Notes: generated from the sequence alone by a model not told the origin. A DNA stretch of 64,000 bases from Novosphingobium lentum NBRC 107847 (GCF_001590965.1 NZ_BCTW01000011.1:1-64000); one strand, 5' to 3'; positions 33,661 through 43,267 are shown, numbered from the stretch's first letter. Translations and numbers: made by a program.

Positions 33661-34926
33661 TCAGCGCGCCCCCAATTCAGGTGCAGGGGTGGTCAGTCGC
33701 TCAAGTCGCGCCTCGGCATCGTGATAGCCGGCCAATGCGTCGGTGAACGCTGCGCGCGTCTCGGCAAGGGTTCTTTCCGCCTCCAGCAGATCGAGTTGGC
33801 TGAACTTGCCTTGGGCATAACCGACACGAGCAATCCGTGCGGCCTCCAAGGCCGCAGCGAGACCGGGACCGCCCGTCGATCTGGCCGTCGCCGCGGCGTT
33901 AGCGAGCTGGGCCTGTGCGCCAGCGATCGCCTGCTCGGCCTCAATGATTGCCAGTCTGCGATTGGCGTCGGCGCGATCCTGTTCGGCACGGGCCTGGCTC
34001 ACAGCAGCGGAACCGTTGTTGAAGACAGGTAAGGGGATGGCGATCCCTACCACCGCCGCCATGTCATTGGTTTGCGCAAGACGACGCGCGCCGGCGCTGA
34101 TCGTGATGTCGGGCACGCGCTGGGATCGCGCGAGCCGAACCTGGGCGCCGGCCGTAGTCACGTCAGCCTGTGCAGCGGCGAGCGCCAAGGTTCCGTCGGG
34201 GGTAAGCGGCATCGTAGGCCCGTAGCCGCCGATGCGATCGAACCAGACCAGATCAAGCGCACCGTCGATAGGTTGACCGATCAGGCGCGCGAGATTGCCG
34301 CGCGCCACTTCCGCCTCACGGATTGCGCGTTCCAACCCAAGCTCTGCGTTGACACGCAGCACATCAGCACGCTGCTGGTCGATCGGTGCCCCCGCCCCTG
34401 CGGTCACGCGGATGCGCGCCGCCCTGAAGGCATTGCCAGCGATCTCTGCTTGCTGGCGGGCGATGTCCACGCGTCGCTCGCCTGCGGCAGCTTCGATATA
34501 GGCCTGAGATATGCGCAGATTGAGGTCTGCAACCGCGATAGCCGCATCGATGCGAGATCGATTGCTGCGGGAATCGGCGACCGCGATCCGGGCCGACCGC
34601 TTACCGCCCAGTTCAATCGGCAAAGCAAGACTTGCGGTGGTCTCGGCGCTGCGAAGACCGCGATAGTCGCCGGTCCCCGCGACATTCTCTGACTGCACCT
34701 GGATTTCTGGATTGGGCCGGAGGCCCGCAATGGTGCGGGCCGCGCTGGCGGCGCGCAGGTCGGCGCTCGCGGCATCGATATTGGGGGAGCTACCCCCGGC
34801 GAGGGTGCGCGCACGCTCCAACGTGAATACGGGCAGATTGGCAGACGGCGGCGATGTGGCCGTCTGCGCCTGCGCGATCGACGCGCAGGACGTTACGGCC
34901 AATAGGGCCGCGATGACACGATGCAT
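33661..34926 (-). CDS. czcC: CzcC-type outer-membrane factor, copy 1
   Basis: A 421-residue TolC-like protein with a signal peptide (cleavage after AQA, about residue 21), two outer-membrane efflux repeats (about 40-220 and 240-410) and characteristic GLRPNPEIQVQSENVAGTGD and IELGGKRSARIAVADS segments. It is the first structural gene of this czcCBA set, and a 122-base gap separates it from czcB. Confidence 0.93.
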   Translation of the reverse strand: MHRVIAALLAVTSCASIAQAQTATSPPSANLPVFTLERARTLAGGSSPNIDAASADLRAASAARTIAGLRPNPEIQVQSENVAGTGDYRGLRSAETTASLALPIELGGKRSARIAVADSRSNRSRIDAAIAVADLNLRISQAYIEAAAGERRVDIARQQAEIAGNAFRAARIRVTAGAGAPIDQQRADVLRVNAELGLERAIREAEVARGNLARLIGQPIDGALDLVWFDRIGGYGPTMPLTPDGTLALAAAQADVTTAGAQVRLARSQRVPDITISAGARRLAQTNDMAAVVGIAIPLPVFNNGSAAVSQARAEQDRADANRRLAIIEAEQAIAGAQAQLANAAATARSTGGPGLAAALEAARIARVGYAQGKFSQLDLLEAERTLAETRAAFTDALAGYHDAEARLERLTTPAPELGAR

Positions 34927-34991
34927 GGATGAAGAACTCCTGACGAACCTTGAGAGCCCGCCGGTCGATGCCGACGGGAGCTAGGGAATCG

Positions 34992-35327
34992 TCAGGCTTG
35001 TGGAGGTCGCAGGGCCGAATCGGCAGGTGCCGCCACCAGGGCTACCACCTGTGTCGGCCGCATGATCGATGCGTCCCGATCCTGGGCGCCGGATTCGGCT
35101 TTCGCCATTGGCGTCGCGACATGATGGCCATGGCAACTGCCATGATGGTGCGGATAGCCCCTGTCGCTATCGGCAGGCACCTGGTCGCCATCGCCATCGG
35201 TATGTCCGATCTCGGCGGCGCTATTGGCATCGATGCAGACGATCGGTTCCATTGAATGCGCGACCGTCCCCATCCCAAGGGACAGGAACACGGCCAGACA
35301 AGCAAAAAGGATCGTCAGTCGATGCAT
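34992..35327 (-). CDS. His-rich periplasmic peptide upstream of czcC
   Basis: A 111-residue protein with a signal-like N-terminus (FACLAVFLSLGMGTVAHS) and a metal-binding stretch with GYPHHHGSCHGHHVATPM near residue 60, plus scattered Asp. I do not recognise a named family; position and composition resemble CzcI/CnrX-type accessory proteins. It is probably periplasmic and part of the czc operon, which begins 65 bases downstream. Confidence 0.6.
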   Translation of the reverse strand: MHRLTILFACLAVFLSLGMGTVAHSMEPIVCIDANSAAEIGHTDGDGDQVPADSDRGYPHHHGSCHGHHVATPMAKAESGAQDRDASIMRPTQVVALVAAPADSALRPPQA

Positions 35328-35345
35328 CTACGCGCCCTTTAGCAA

Positions 35346-36005
35346 CTATAGGCTCGTAGAGGCCAGCGAATGTTGTGCCGGACTTTCGACAGAGGGTTTC
35401 GGCGACAGCTCTGCGCGCGCCTGGCGGATGATCTGCAGGCCACCCCAAATACCCAAAGCAGCCATGATCAGGGCGACCGCGAGATCCGGCCAGGCGGTGC
35501 CTGTACCGACCACGCCCGCTGCCGCGAGCAGGACGGCAAGATTGCCAATCGCATCGTTGCGTGAACAGATCCAGACCGAACGCATGTTCGCGTCGCCGCT
35601 CCGGTACCGATAGAGCATGAGTGCGACGCTGCCGTTGGCTATGAGCGCAATCACGCCGACGATCCCCATTGTCTCAGCCTGCGGCACGCCCCGGCCCAGC
35701 GCCGCAAGCACCGTCGTGATGAGAACATAGAGGCCGAAGGCGAGGATCGTCCCGCCCTTGAGCAAAGCGGCCCGCGACCGCCAGCCTAGCGCCATGCCGG
35801 CGACCCCGAGGCTGATCGCATAGTTAGCGGAATCGCCGAGAAAATCGAGCGCGTCCGCCTGCAGCGAGCGCGATCCCGAGGCGATACCCGCCACGATCTC
35901 GCCCGCGAACATCGCCAGATTGATCGCAAGCGCGATCCACAACATGCGGCGCCAACGCGGATCGGGGGTCGGCGGCGCGTCCGACTGGCAGCTGTTACAG
36001 ACCAT
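35346..36005 (-). CDS. Cation diffusion facilitator transporter
   Basis: A 219-residue CDF with a short N-terminal MVCNSCQSD and six membrane segments. The metal-site motifs are ADALDFLGDSANYAIS in TM2 and CSRNDAIGNLAVLLA in TM5; Asp replaces the His usual in TM2 of zinc CDFs. The cytoplasmic C-terminal domain is almost absent, so it is a short CDF. Its promoter has a MerR-type 19-bp spacer and an operator nearly the same as that of the FTR1 gene, so both answer to the MerR protein encoded at 38171-38587. Confidence 0.85.
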   Translation of the reverse strand: MVCNSCQSDAPPTPDPRWRRMLWIALAINLAMFAGEIVAGIASGSRSLQADALDFLGDSANYAISLGVAGMALGWRSRAALLKGGTILAFGLYVLITTVLAALGRGVPQAETMGIVGVIALIANGSVALMLYRYRSGDANMRSVWICSRNDAIGNLAVLLAAAGVVGTGTAWPDLAVALIMAALGIWGGLQIIRQARAELSPKPSVESPAQHSLASTSL

Positions 36006-36036
36006 GATAATGAATTCGCGCAAACATCATCAGACC

Positions 36037-36067
36037 CCTATGCACCCTCTAGTTACTAGAGGGTCAA
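36037..36067 (-). promoter_or_regulatory. MerR-type promoter of the CDF gene
   Basis: On the - strand: -35 TTGACC (36067-36062), 19-bp spacer, -10 CATAGG (36042-36037). The spacer region holds the dyad ACCCTCTAG-TTA-CTAGAGGGT (36044-36064). A 19-bp spacer with a central dyad is diagnostic of MerR-family activation. Confidence 0.85.
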
Positions 36068-36097
36068 GAAGAATATTGCGCGTCGGCGACAACCGCA

Positions 36098-38041
36098 TCA
36101 GCCGGCTGCCACGGCGGATCGTTGCCGGTTTAGGATGAAACCGCCAACCACAGCGACGAGCATAAGCAACTGGGCGGCCATCGACTGCCAGGTCGGGAAG
36201 ATACCGAGCATCGAAATGCGGACCCCGCCAACGAGCGGCGCGATGTCGATGACGCCGGCTTCCTGAAGCGCGGCCACGCCCTTGCCGGCGAGCACGACGG
36301 TGAGGATCGCCATCAGCCACGCACTATAGGCGAAGAATTTCGCGATCGGCAGGTCGCGGCTGTAGCGCAGCATGGCCCAGGCGATGAGCCCGAGCAGCAG
36401 GACCGCTGAGCCGGCGCCCGCCAGCATCATGCCGCCGTTACCTTGGGTCCAGAGCGCGGTGTAGAAGAGGATCGTCTCGAACACCTCGCGATAGACGACG
36501 ATGAAGGCGAGGCCGAACAGGAACCAGGCCGACTGCCGCGACAGCGCGCGCGACATCTTCTCGCGAATGTAGCGTTGCCATTGGTCCGCCTGCGCCTTGC
36601 CATGCATCCAGATCCCAACGGAGAGCAGGACGACGGCCGCGAAGAGGGATCCGAACCCTTCGGTAAGCTCCCGGCTCGCACCGCTGATCCCGATCGCATA
36701 GGTCGCGATCGCCCAGGTCACGCCACCCGCCGCCAGGGCACTGATCCAGCCCCCATGAACGTAGGACAGCACTTCGGGCCGCTCAGCCTTGCGTAGGAAA
36801 GCGATCATCGCAACGACGATCAGCAGGGCTTCGAGCCCCTCGCGCAGCAGGATGGTGAAAGCGCCCAGGAAGGTCGATGCACTGCTCGCCGCGTCGGGGG
36901 ACAATGCCGCGTCGGCGTCGTCGAACAGGCCGTCGAGCACCTGGACGCGCGTGGCAACCTCATCGGCGGGGCGATCTTGCTGGAGCGATGCCCGGAATTC
37001 GCCCATGGCGCTCTCGATATGCCCCATGAGCGTTGCATCACGCGCGGTCAGCATGGGCTCGAGCGGCTCGAATCCGTCGAGATAAGCCGACAACGCCAGC
37101 CCCTGCGCGGCGTGGCGATTGCCCGCGCGATAGGCCGCGAGGCTCTGTCCAAGCTTCGCGCGTGCCACATCGAGTGAACCGGGCGCCTGCTGAACGACCG
37201 CTTCGGGGTGGCGGCGCAGATAAGCAATGATCGCATCGGCCTGCCCGGTCCCAATGCTCTTGGCGAGTGTTTCCGGAGTGAGACCCGCCAACGCCGTCAG
37301 GTCGGGAATCCGCTGACGGAGGCTAGGATCGTCCTTCCACAATCCTTCGCCTTCCTTCGCAGCGGCATCGGAAAACGCGAAGCGGCCGGCATAGAAGGCC
37401 AGCGCCCAGCGATCGTCGCTCGAAAGGTTCGCGAAACTCTGCATCGCCGTGCCGTCGATGCCCTGGTCGATGACCTGATAGAGCGCGAAGGGGCTGCGCT
37501 GCCGCGCGCGCGCTATTTCGCTGAAAGCGATTGGCGGCGTCTTGAGCTTCGCGGCGTCGGGGCCATGCCCATCCCCGGTCATGCCGTGGCAGCTCGCGCA
37601 ATTCTGCGCGAACAAGGAGGCGCCGCGGGTCAGGTCGGGAGCCTTACTCGGCGCGAGGGGCACCGGATAGGCCTTGAGTAGATCGGCGGCGAGGCCATGG
37701 GCGATGCGGGCGACTTCCTCGGGGGTGCCTTTCGCGGCAATCAAACCCTGGAGCCGGGTTGCGCCCGCGATCAACTGTCCGCGCGCCGGTGCGGGCGGCA
37801 GGGCCGCGAGGCGGGTGGAAACCGAAGCCGCGAATTCAGTCATCTCGGCATATTCGGTAGGACTTTTGACCCGGCCACCGCTAACAGCACCGCCATAGTC
37901 GACCGCCACATAGTCGAGCAGCCGCCATGCCGTCTGCACGTCGGCAGTATCGGCGCGAGCAACGCCACTGACGGCGACCAGGCAAAGGACTGCCGCCAGG
38001 ACTGCTATGGCGCGCCGGATCGATGGCATCGGCGCATGCAT
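36098..38041 (-). CDS. Cytochrome c-FTR1 iron/lead permease fusion
   Basis: A 647-residue protein. Order of parts: signal peptide (about residues 6-30), helical region, cytochrome c domain with CASCHG (about 150) and a possible axial Met (about 200), a second helical periplasmic region, then a seven-helix FTR1 permease (from about 390). The first permease motif is LREGLEALLIVVAM (REGLE); the second reads VYREVFETILFY, REVFE in place of REGxE. PbrT of lead-resistance systems has this composite type. ATG 38041 is favoured over 38089, which would be near the predicted transcript start. The MerR-type promoter supports a metal-inducible role. Confidence 0.87.
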   Translation of the reverse strand: MHAPMPSIRRAIAVLAAVLCLVAVSGVARADTADVQTAWRLLDYVAVDYGGAVSGGRVKSPTEYAEMTEFAASVSTRLAALPPAPARGQLIAGATRLQGLIAAKGTPEEVARIAHGLAADLLKAYPVPLAPSKAPDLTRGASLFAQNCASCHGMTGDGHGPDAAKLKTPPIAFSEIARARQRSPFALYQVIDQGIDGTAMQSFANLSSDDRWALAFYAGRFAFSDAAAKEGEGLWKDDPSLRQRIPDLTALAGLTPETLAKSIGTGQADAIIAYLRRHPEAVVQQAPGSLDVARAKLGQSLAAYRAGNRHAAQGLALSAYLDGFEPLEPMLTARDATLMGHIESAMGEFRASLQQDRPADEVATRVQVLDGLFDDADAALSPDAASSASTFLGAFTILLREGLEALLIVVAMIAFLRKAERPEVLSYVHGGWISALAAGGVTWAIATYAIGISGASRELTEGFGSLFAAVVLLSVGIWMHGKAQADQWQRYIREKMSRALSRQSAWFLFGLAFIVVYREVFETILFYTALWTQGNGGMMLAGAGSAVLLLGLIAWAMLRYSRDLPIAKFFAYSAWLMAILTVVLAGKGVAALQEAGVIDIAPLVGGVRISMLGIFPTWQSMAAQLLMLVAVVGGFILNRQRSAVAAG

Positions 38042-38095
38042 AAGGGAAAGTCCGGAATGGCGAAATTCGCGAAGGTCTAGGCAGGACATTCCGGC

Positions 38096-38126
38096 CTGAT
38101 AAACCCTCTAGCCGCTAGAGGGTCAA
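38096..38126 (-). promoter_or_regulatory. MerR-type promoter of the FTR1 gene
   Basis: On the - strand: -35 TTGACC (38126-38121), 19-bp spacer, -10 TATCAG (38101-38096), with dyad ACCCTCTAG-CCG-CTAGAGGGT (38103-38123). The arms are identical to those of the CDF promoter and only the central triplet differs. Confidence 0.87.
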
Positions 38127-38170
38127 GCAGTTTTTGCGACTTAGTTGCAATAGTGGGCGCACAACAGGCC

Positions 38171-38587
38171 TCACTCTGGGCGCTGAGCTTCCGGCGCCAA
38201 TGTCTCGATGATGCGGCATTCGGAGATCGTGCCGTGCCCGCACTGGACGATCAGGTTGCTGAGTTCGGACCGGAGCGTCGCCAAATCCCTGAGCTTGCGA
38301 TCGATCTCGGCGAGATGCTCCCGCGCAATCAGATCCACCGCGGAGCAGGATATGTCCTTTTGATCGGCCAGGCCGAGCAGCGCCTGGACCTGATCGAGCG
38401 AAAAACCCAACGCCCGCGCGCGACGGATGAAGCTGAGCCGTGCGAGGTGCTGCGGCGAATAGGCGCGATAATTGTTCTTCGTCCGCTCCGGCGCGGCCAG
38501 CAGGCCGGCGCTCTCGTAATAGCGGATCGTCTCGACCTTCGTTCCCGTTGCGGCGGCAAGCTTGCCGATGCTGAGAGATCCGGACAT
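38171..38587 (-). CDS. MerR-family metal sensor (CadR/PbrR type)
   Basis: A 138-residue regulator. The N-terminal MerR winged helix has LSIGKLAAATGTKVETIRYY (residues 5-24), followed by a dimerisation helix. Metal ligands are C81 (DISCS), C116 with H118 (QCGHG) and C124 (SEC), the spacing used by Cd/Pb/Zn sensors CadR and PbrR. It lies upstream of the FTR1 gene in the same direction, and its own promoter also has a 19-bp spacer. It would bind the 9-bp-arm dyads of the FTR1 and CDF promoters. Confidence 0.9.
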   Translation of the reverse strand: MSGSLSIGKLAAATGTKVETIRYYESAGLLAAPERTKNNYRAYSPQHLARLSFIRRARALGFSLDQVQALLGLADQKDISCSAVDLIAREHLAEIDRKLRDLATLRSELSNLIVQCGHGTISECRIIETLAPEAQRPE

Positions 38588-38601
38588 CGATAAAACCCTC
38601 T

Positions 38602-38632
38602 ATTAGCTTCGACCTCCCTAGGTAGGCGTCAA
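38602..38632 (-). promoter_or_regulatory. MerR-type promoter of the merR gene
   Basis: On the - strand: -35 TTGACG (38632-38627), 19-bp spacer (38626-38608), -10 GCTAAT (38607-38602). The spacer has a weaker dyad around CCTAGG. It lies 15 bases upstream of the start codon, so the leader is very short; weak autoregulation is likely. Confidence 0.6.
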
Positions 38633-38879
38633 TTGAATGTTGATGCAACGTAGCTTCACAACGCTATGCAAAATGGCGCACCGGGCTTTACCCGCTCCAG
38701 CCTGTTCTTGACCAAGCGCACTCTCGGTCGTCGCTAACATCTCCAGGGCAAAAGCGGCTCCGAACCAGTGCCAATGAAGGTGGCCTAGCCAAGGACTTGT
38801 CGCCGCGACATGAACGGTCGCGGCGGTATTGATCGCAAAAGGCGACCGCCCCTGCGCCCGTCGCAAGGGCGGCCCACCT
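38633..38879. other. Intergenic region between merR and the second czcA
   Basis: No gene is supported. It holds a strong hairpin, CGCCGCGAC (38801-38809) pairing with GTCGCGGCG (38817-38825), which lies about 55 bases past the czcA stop on the - strand and may help end that transcript. GC-rich complementary stretches nearer the stop could form an additional terminator. Confidence 0.5.
38801..38825. terminator. Strong hairpin, possible terminator of czc operon 2
   Basis: Nine-base perfect arms and a 7-base loop, without a U-tract. It sits downstream of czcA copy 2 and upstream of merR. Confidence 0.4.
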
Positions 38880-41800
38880 TCACGCCTCCGCCAGTTGGGC
38901 GGGCGGTCGTTTGGCAGCTTTTCGTTTTTCCAATACTCGGAACATCAAAGCCGATATTGCCGGAAGAACGAGTAGAGTCAGCGCGGTCGAGGTGATGAGC
39001 CCCCCGATCACCACGGTCGCCAGCGGTCGCTGCACCTCCGCTCCTGTGCCGGTGGCGAGCGCCATTGGAATGAAGCCAAGGCTCGCGACCAAGGCAGTCA
39101 TCAGCACCGGCCGCACGCGTTCGATCGCGCCGCCGATGATAGCGCCGTCGATCCCTTCGCCGTCGTCAAGCCGCTTGCGGATCGCGCTCATCATCACCAG
39201 TCCGTTGAGGACCGCTACACCCGAGAGCGCGATGAACCCGACCGATGCCGTGATGGAGAAGGGTATCCCCCGCAGGGCCAAAGCGAACACACCTCCGGCC
39301 AAAGCCAAGGGAACGGCCGTGAACACGACCAGAGCCGGCCAGGCACCGCCCAGCGCCATGTAGAGCAGCGCAAAGATCAGGACGAAGCAAAGCGGCACGA
39401 CGATCGCCAACCGCGCCGAGGCGGATTGAAGGCTCTCGAACTGGCCGCCCCACTCGATGAAGGTGCCTGCGGGTAGTTTTACATCGGCGATCTTCGCCTG
39501 AGCCTCCGAAACGAACCCGCCAAGATCGCGACCGCGCACATTGGCCTGGACGACCACCATCCGCTTGCCGTTCTCGCGGCTGATCTGATTGAGCCCCTCG
39601 GTGTAGGTGAATCGCGCAACCTCGCTGAGCGGAATGGAACGCGCATTCCCGGCACCATTGGACGGCAGCATGACCGGGATCGAGCCCAGCGTCTCGATAT
39701 CGTCGCGCTGCGCGTCAGGCAGACGCACCACCACATCGAACCGCCGATCTCCTTCGAACAACAAGCCGGCTTCACGTCCACCCAACGCAGCTGCGACCGT
39801 AGCGGCGACCTCTTCGACCGACAGGCCGTAACGGCCCGCCGCCTGGCGATCGACCTTGATGTCGAAGGTCGGTGCGCCCGATGTCTGTTCCGCCTGCACG
39901 TCGGCCGCACCTGGAATGGTCCGAAGTGCGGTCGCAATGCAACCGGCCGCCTCGCTCATGGCATCGAGATCGTCCCCATAGAGCTTGACCGCGACGTCGG
40001 AACGCACACCCGCGATCAGCTCGTTGAACCGCATCTGGATCGGCTGCTGGATCTCCGTGCGGTTGCCGATCAGCGGCTTCATCCGCTCCTCGATCCGCCG
40101 AAGGATATCCTCCTTGGATTTGACCTCGGCGGGCCACTCCTTTTCAGGCTTGGGGATGACATAGGTGTCCGAAGCGTTCGGCGGCATCGGATCGGTCCCG
40201 AGATCGGCATTGCCGTTCTTTGAGAATACCAGTGCCACCTCCGGCAACGTCTTGAGCGCATTTTCGATCTGGAGTTGCATCGCGGTCGACTGGTCGATCG
40301 AGGCGGACGGAATACGGGAGTTGGTGACCGTGATGTCCTTCTCGTCGAGCTGCGGCATGAACTCCTGTCCGAGCGTGCCGAACAGCAGAACCGCTGCGGC
40401 AAACACGCCCACGCCGCCGAAGATGAACGGCATTGGCCGCGCCACGGCGCGGGTGAGCGCCGGCTGATACTTTTCCTTGAACCAGCGGATCGGCTTGACC
40501 TCGGTCTCGCTGACCTTGCCGGTCACCAGCAACGCGACCATCGCCGGCACGAACGTGATCGACAAGATGAACGCGCTGGCCAGCGCCAGCATCAACGTAA
40601 TCGCCATTGGCGCGAACGTCTTGCCCTCCACGCCCTGGAAGGTGAGCAGCGGTATGAACACGAGGAAGATGATGGCTTGGCCGTAGACAGTCGGCCGGAC
40701 CATCTCCTGCGCGGCATGGGTGGTCTCGGTGAGCCGTTCGAGCCGGGTTAGGAGTCTTCCTTCCTTGTGCTGCCGCTCCGCGAGACGCCGGAGCGCGTTT
40801 TCGACGATGATGACGGCGCCATCGACAATCAGGCCGAAGTCGAGCGCGCCGAGGCTCATCAGATTGCCCGAAACACCCAATTCATTCATGCCTGCCGCGG
40901 TCATCAGCATGGTGATCGGAATCACCGCCGCCGTAATGAGCGCCGCGCGGATGTTGCCGAGCAGCAGGAACAGCACGACGATAACCAGCAACGCGCCTTC
41001 GATCAGGTTCTTCTCGACCGTGGCGATGGTCGCATTGACGAGTTTCGAGCGGTTATAGGCCTGGCTTGCGATAACATCGGGCGGCAGGGTCTTGTTGATC
41101 TCGACCAGCTTGTCGGCGACGCGATTGGCAACGATGCGGCTGTTCTCGCCGGTGAGCATCAAGATCGTCGAGATGACCGCTTCCGATCCTCCGACGCTGC
41201 CGGACCCGGTTCGCACCGCGCCTCCGATGACGACTTGGCCGACGTCCTTCACGCGTATCGGCACGCCGGCACGCGTGGCGATCACGGCCTCTTCTATGTC
41301 GGCGACCGAGCGCAACCGTGCATCAGCGCGGACGAGGAAGGATTCCCCGGCCCGGCGGACATAATTGGAGCCCGCCGACAGGTTCGATCGTTCAAGTGCG
41401 TCAGCCAGCTCAGTGACTGAGACACCGTAGGAGGCCAGCGCCGTCAGATTAGGCTCGACGACATATTGCTTCACATAGCCGCCGTTGGAATCGACACCGG
41501 CGACACCCTGAACGGTCCGCATCTGCGGACGGATGATCCAATCCTGGACCGTGCGCAGATAAGCGGCCTTGGCCACCACCGTGGTCAATTTCTCGCCCTC
41601 GGGCGTCAAATATGAACCGTCGGTCTGCCAACCCGGCTGACCGTCGATGACCTTCACACCCTTGCCGTCGGGATGCTTGAACGCCACGCTGAACATGAAG
41701 ATCTCGCCGAGGCCCGTGGTCAGCGGCGCGAGTTGAGGCTGCACCCCGGTTGGCAGGCTGTCCTTGGCTTGCGCGAGCCGCTCAGTGACCTGCTGTCGAG

Positions 41801-42116
41801 CGAAATAGATGTTGGTGCTGTCCTTGAAAACGGCGGTGACCTGGCTGAATCCGTTGCGCGTGAGCGAGCGGGTCATTTGTAGGCCGGGAATACCGGCAAG
41901 GGCGGTCTCGACCGGGAAAGTGACCTGCTTCTCCATATCGACCGGACCCAGGGTGGGCACGAAGCTGTTGATTTGCACCTGGCGATTGGTGACGTCAGGC
42001 ACGGCATCGATCGGCAGCAATGTAATCTGCCAGGCGCCAAACAGGACGACGAGAAAGGTGACGAAGGCGACGGCCCATCGCGCCCTGACCGAGAGGCCTA
42101 ATATCCGCGCGATCAT
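38880..42116 (-). CDS. czcA: CzcA-type heavy-metal RND pump, copy 2
   Basis: A 1078-residue pump clearly homologous to copy 1 (LPIDAVPDVTNRQVQINSFV; LDFGLIVDGAVIIVENALRR), so also HME1 type for Zn/Co/Cd. The start overlaps czcB by 4 bases. Unlike copy 1, no P-type ATPase or DUF190 gene follows; the operon ends here. The two pumps differ throughout, which points to separate acquisition or old duplication rather than a recent copy. Confidence 0.95.
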   Translation of the reverse strand: MIARILGLSVRARWAVAFVTFLVVLFGAWQITLLPIDAVPDVTNRQVQINSFVPTLGPVDMEKQVTFPVETALAGIPGLQMTRSLTRNGFSQVTAVFKDSTNIYFARQQVTERLAQAKDSLPTGVQPQLAPLTTGLGEIFMFSVAFKHPDGKGVKVIDGQPGWQTDGSYLTPEGEKLTTVVAKAAYLRTVQDWIIRPQMRTVQGVAGVDSNGGYVKQYVVEPNLTALASYGVSVTELADALERSNLSAGSNYVRRAGESFLVRADARLRSVADIEEAVIATRAGVPIRVKDVGQVVIGGAVRTGSGSVGGSEAVISTILMLTGENSRIVANRVADKLVEINKTLPPDVIASQAYNRSKLVNATIATVEKNLIEGALLVIVVLFLLLGNIRAALITAAVIPITMLMTAAGMNELGVSGNLMSLGALDFGLIVDGAVIIVENALRRLAERQHKEGRLLTRLERLTETTHAAQEMVRPTVYGQAIIFLVFIPLLTFQGVEGKTFAPMAITLMLALASAFILSITFVPAMVALLVTGKVSETEVKPIRWFKEKYQPALTRAVARPMPFIFGGVGVFAAAVLLFGTLGQEFMPQLDEKDITVTNSRIPSASIDQSTAMQLQIENALKTLPEVALVFSKNGNADLGTDPMPPNASDTYVIPKPEKEWPAEVKSKEDILRRIEERMKPLIGNRTEIQQPIQMRFNELIAGVRSDVAVKLYGDDLDAMSEAAGCIATALRTIPGAADVQAEQTSGAPTFDIKVDRQAAGRYGLSVEEVAATVAAALGGREAGLLFEGDRRFDVVVRLPDAQRDDIETLGSIPVMLPSNGAGNARSIPLSEVARFTYTEGLNQISRENGKRMVVVQANVRGRDLGGFVSEAQAKIADVKLPAGTFIEWGGQFESLQSASARLAIVVPLCFVLIFALLYMALGGAWPALVVFTAVPLALAGGVFALALRGIPFSITASVGFIALSGVAVLNGLVMMSAIRKRLDDGEGIDGAIIGGAIERVRPVLMTALVASLGFIPMALATGTGAEVQRPLATVVIGGLITSTALTLLVLPAISALMFRVLEKRKAAKRPPAQLAEA

Positions 42117-43267
42117 TCCGCCGACTCCTTGCCAAGCTCGGCCTTGAGCAGAAAGGCGTTGGTCGTGGCGATCATGATGTTTGCAGGAAGGCCCGAGACG
42201 ATCTCGACTATGCCGCCGCTGCGCGTTCCAACGCGCACGGTCTGCGCCTTGAACCCCTGGCGGGTCCGCACGAACACCACCGAGCGGTCGCCGATCGTCT
42301 GGACCGCATCCTGCGGCACGTTAACGCCCGAGGCTGCCCCGCCGCCGCTGGCGAAGATACGCGCCTGGACGAGCTGGCCCGGCGTGATCAGGCCGCCGCC
42401 GCCGCTAGGTGTCACGATGACCGTTGCTTGCCTCGTCTGCGGGTCGACCACACCGGTGGCGGAGCGAACCCGGCCTTCGACCTTCTGGCCGTCATTGGTT
42501 GTCAGCTCGACCCTGTCGCCTGCCTTCACGCGCGAGGCGCCTGCCGCCGGTACGCTCGCTTCGATCTGCAAGCGGCGCGGGTCCGCGACACGAAACAGCT
42601 CGGTCTCGGCCTGGACGAACGCGCCGAGATTGCCGGGTGCGGATGTTATTCGGCCAGAGATCGGGCTCACCACCGCAACCGATCTGCCATCGCCCGCGAC
42701 CTTTGCCGCACTGCCAGCAGCACTCGCTTGCCGGGCTTCGGCCTGGGCGACCGCGAGATTGGCTTCGGCGGTCTCATAGTCGGCCCGGGGCGAGACCCCT
42801 TGGTTGAGCAACGTTCGCTCGCGCGCCAGCTGCCGGCTCGCAAGCGTAACCCGCGCGGCGGCGGCACTGCGATTGGCTGCGATCGCCGATGCATCGCGGC
42901 TCTCGACCAGGGCGATCGTCTCACCCGCGCTGACCGGATCGCCGATCCGCTTGAAGATCCGGGTAACCGTGCCCGATGCCCGGGCGGTGAGCACCGCTTC
43001 GGCGTCGGGCGTTGCCTCGACGGTTGCACTGGCGAGAATGATGCCGGCGACGCCGCCGGCTGCTGCGGGTGCAACGCCAATCCCGGAGGTCTTGATGCCG
43101 TCCTCAGTGATCGCGATGGTGTCGGTTGGAGCAGTAGTGGCGGCTGTCTCCGTATCGGCGCTCGGCCCCGTCGGCCCCGTCATTCTGGCGATGCCGAAAC
43201 CGGCAAGGGCAGCGAGGACGAGACCGATCGCGGCCCCGGCATAAAGCTTGTTGTGTTCGGGGTTCAT
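42113..43267 (-). CDS. czcB: CzcB-type periplasmic adaptor, copy 2
   Basis: A 384-residue membrane fusion protein with an N-terminal anchor (about 8-27), lipoyl halves (AVLTARASGTVTRIFKRIGD about 90; VAVVSPISGRITSAPGNLGA about 200) and a C-terminal barrel and membrane-proximal domain ending AFLLKAELGKESAE. GGAGATGAG precedes the ATG, and both ends overlap neighbours by 4 bases. Confidence 0.93.
   Translation of the reverse strand: MNPEHNKLYAGAAIGLVLAALAGFGIARMTGPTGPSADTETAATTAPTDTIAITEDGIKTSGIGVAPAAAGGVAGIILASATVEATPDAEAVLTARASGTVTRIFKRIGDPVSAGETIALVESRDASAIAANRSAAAARVTLASRQLARERTLLNQGVSPRADYETAEANLAVAQAEARQASAAGSAAKVAGDGRSVAVVSPISGRITSAPGNLGAFVQAETELFRVADPRRLQIEASVPAAGASRVKAGDRVELTTNDGQKVEGRVRSATGVVDPQTRQATVIVTPSGGGGLITPGQLVQARIFASGGGAASGVNVPQDAVQTIGDRSVVFVRTRQGFKAQTVRVGTRSGGIVEIVSGLPANIMIATTNAFLLKAELGKESAE

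Noticed and set aside
38618..38866. An 82-codon frame on the - strand upstream of merR
   Set aside because: It overlaps the merR promoter and hairpin, has no ribosome site and no recognisable family.
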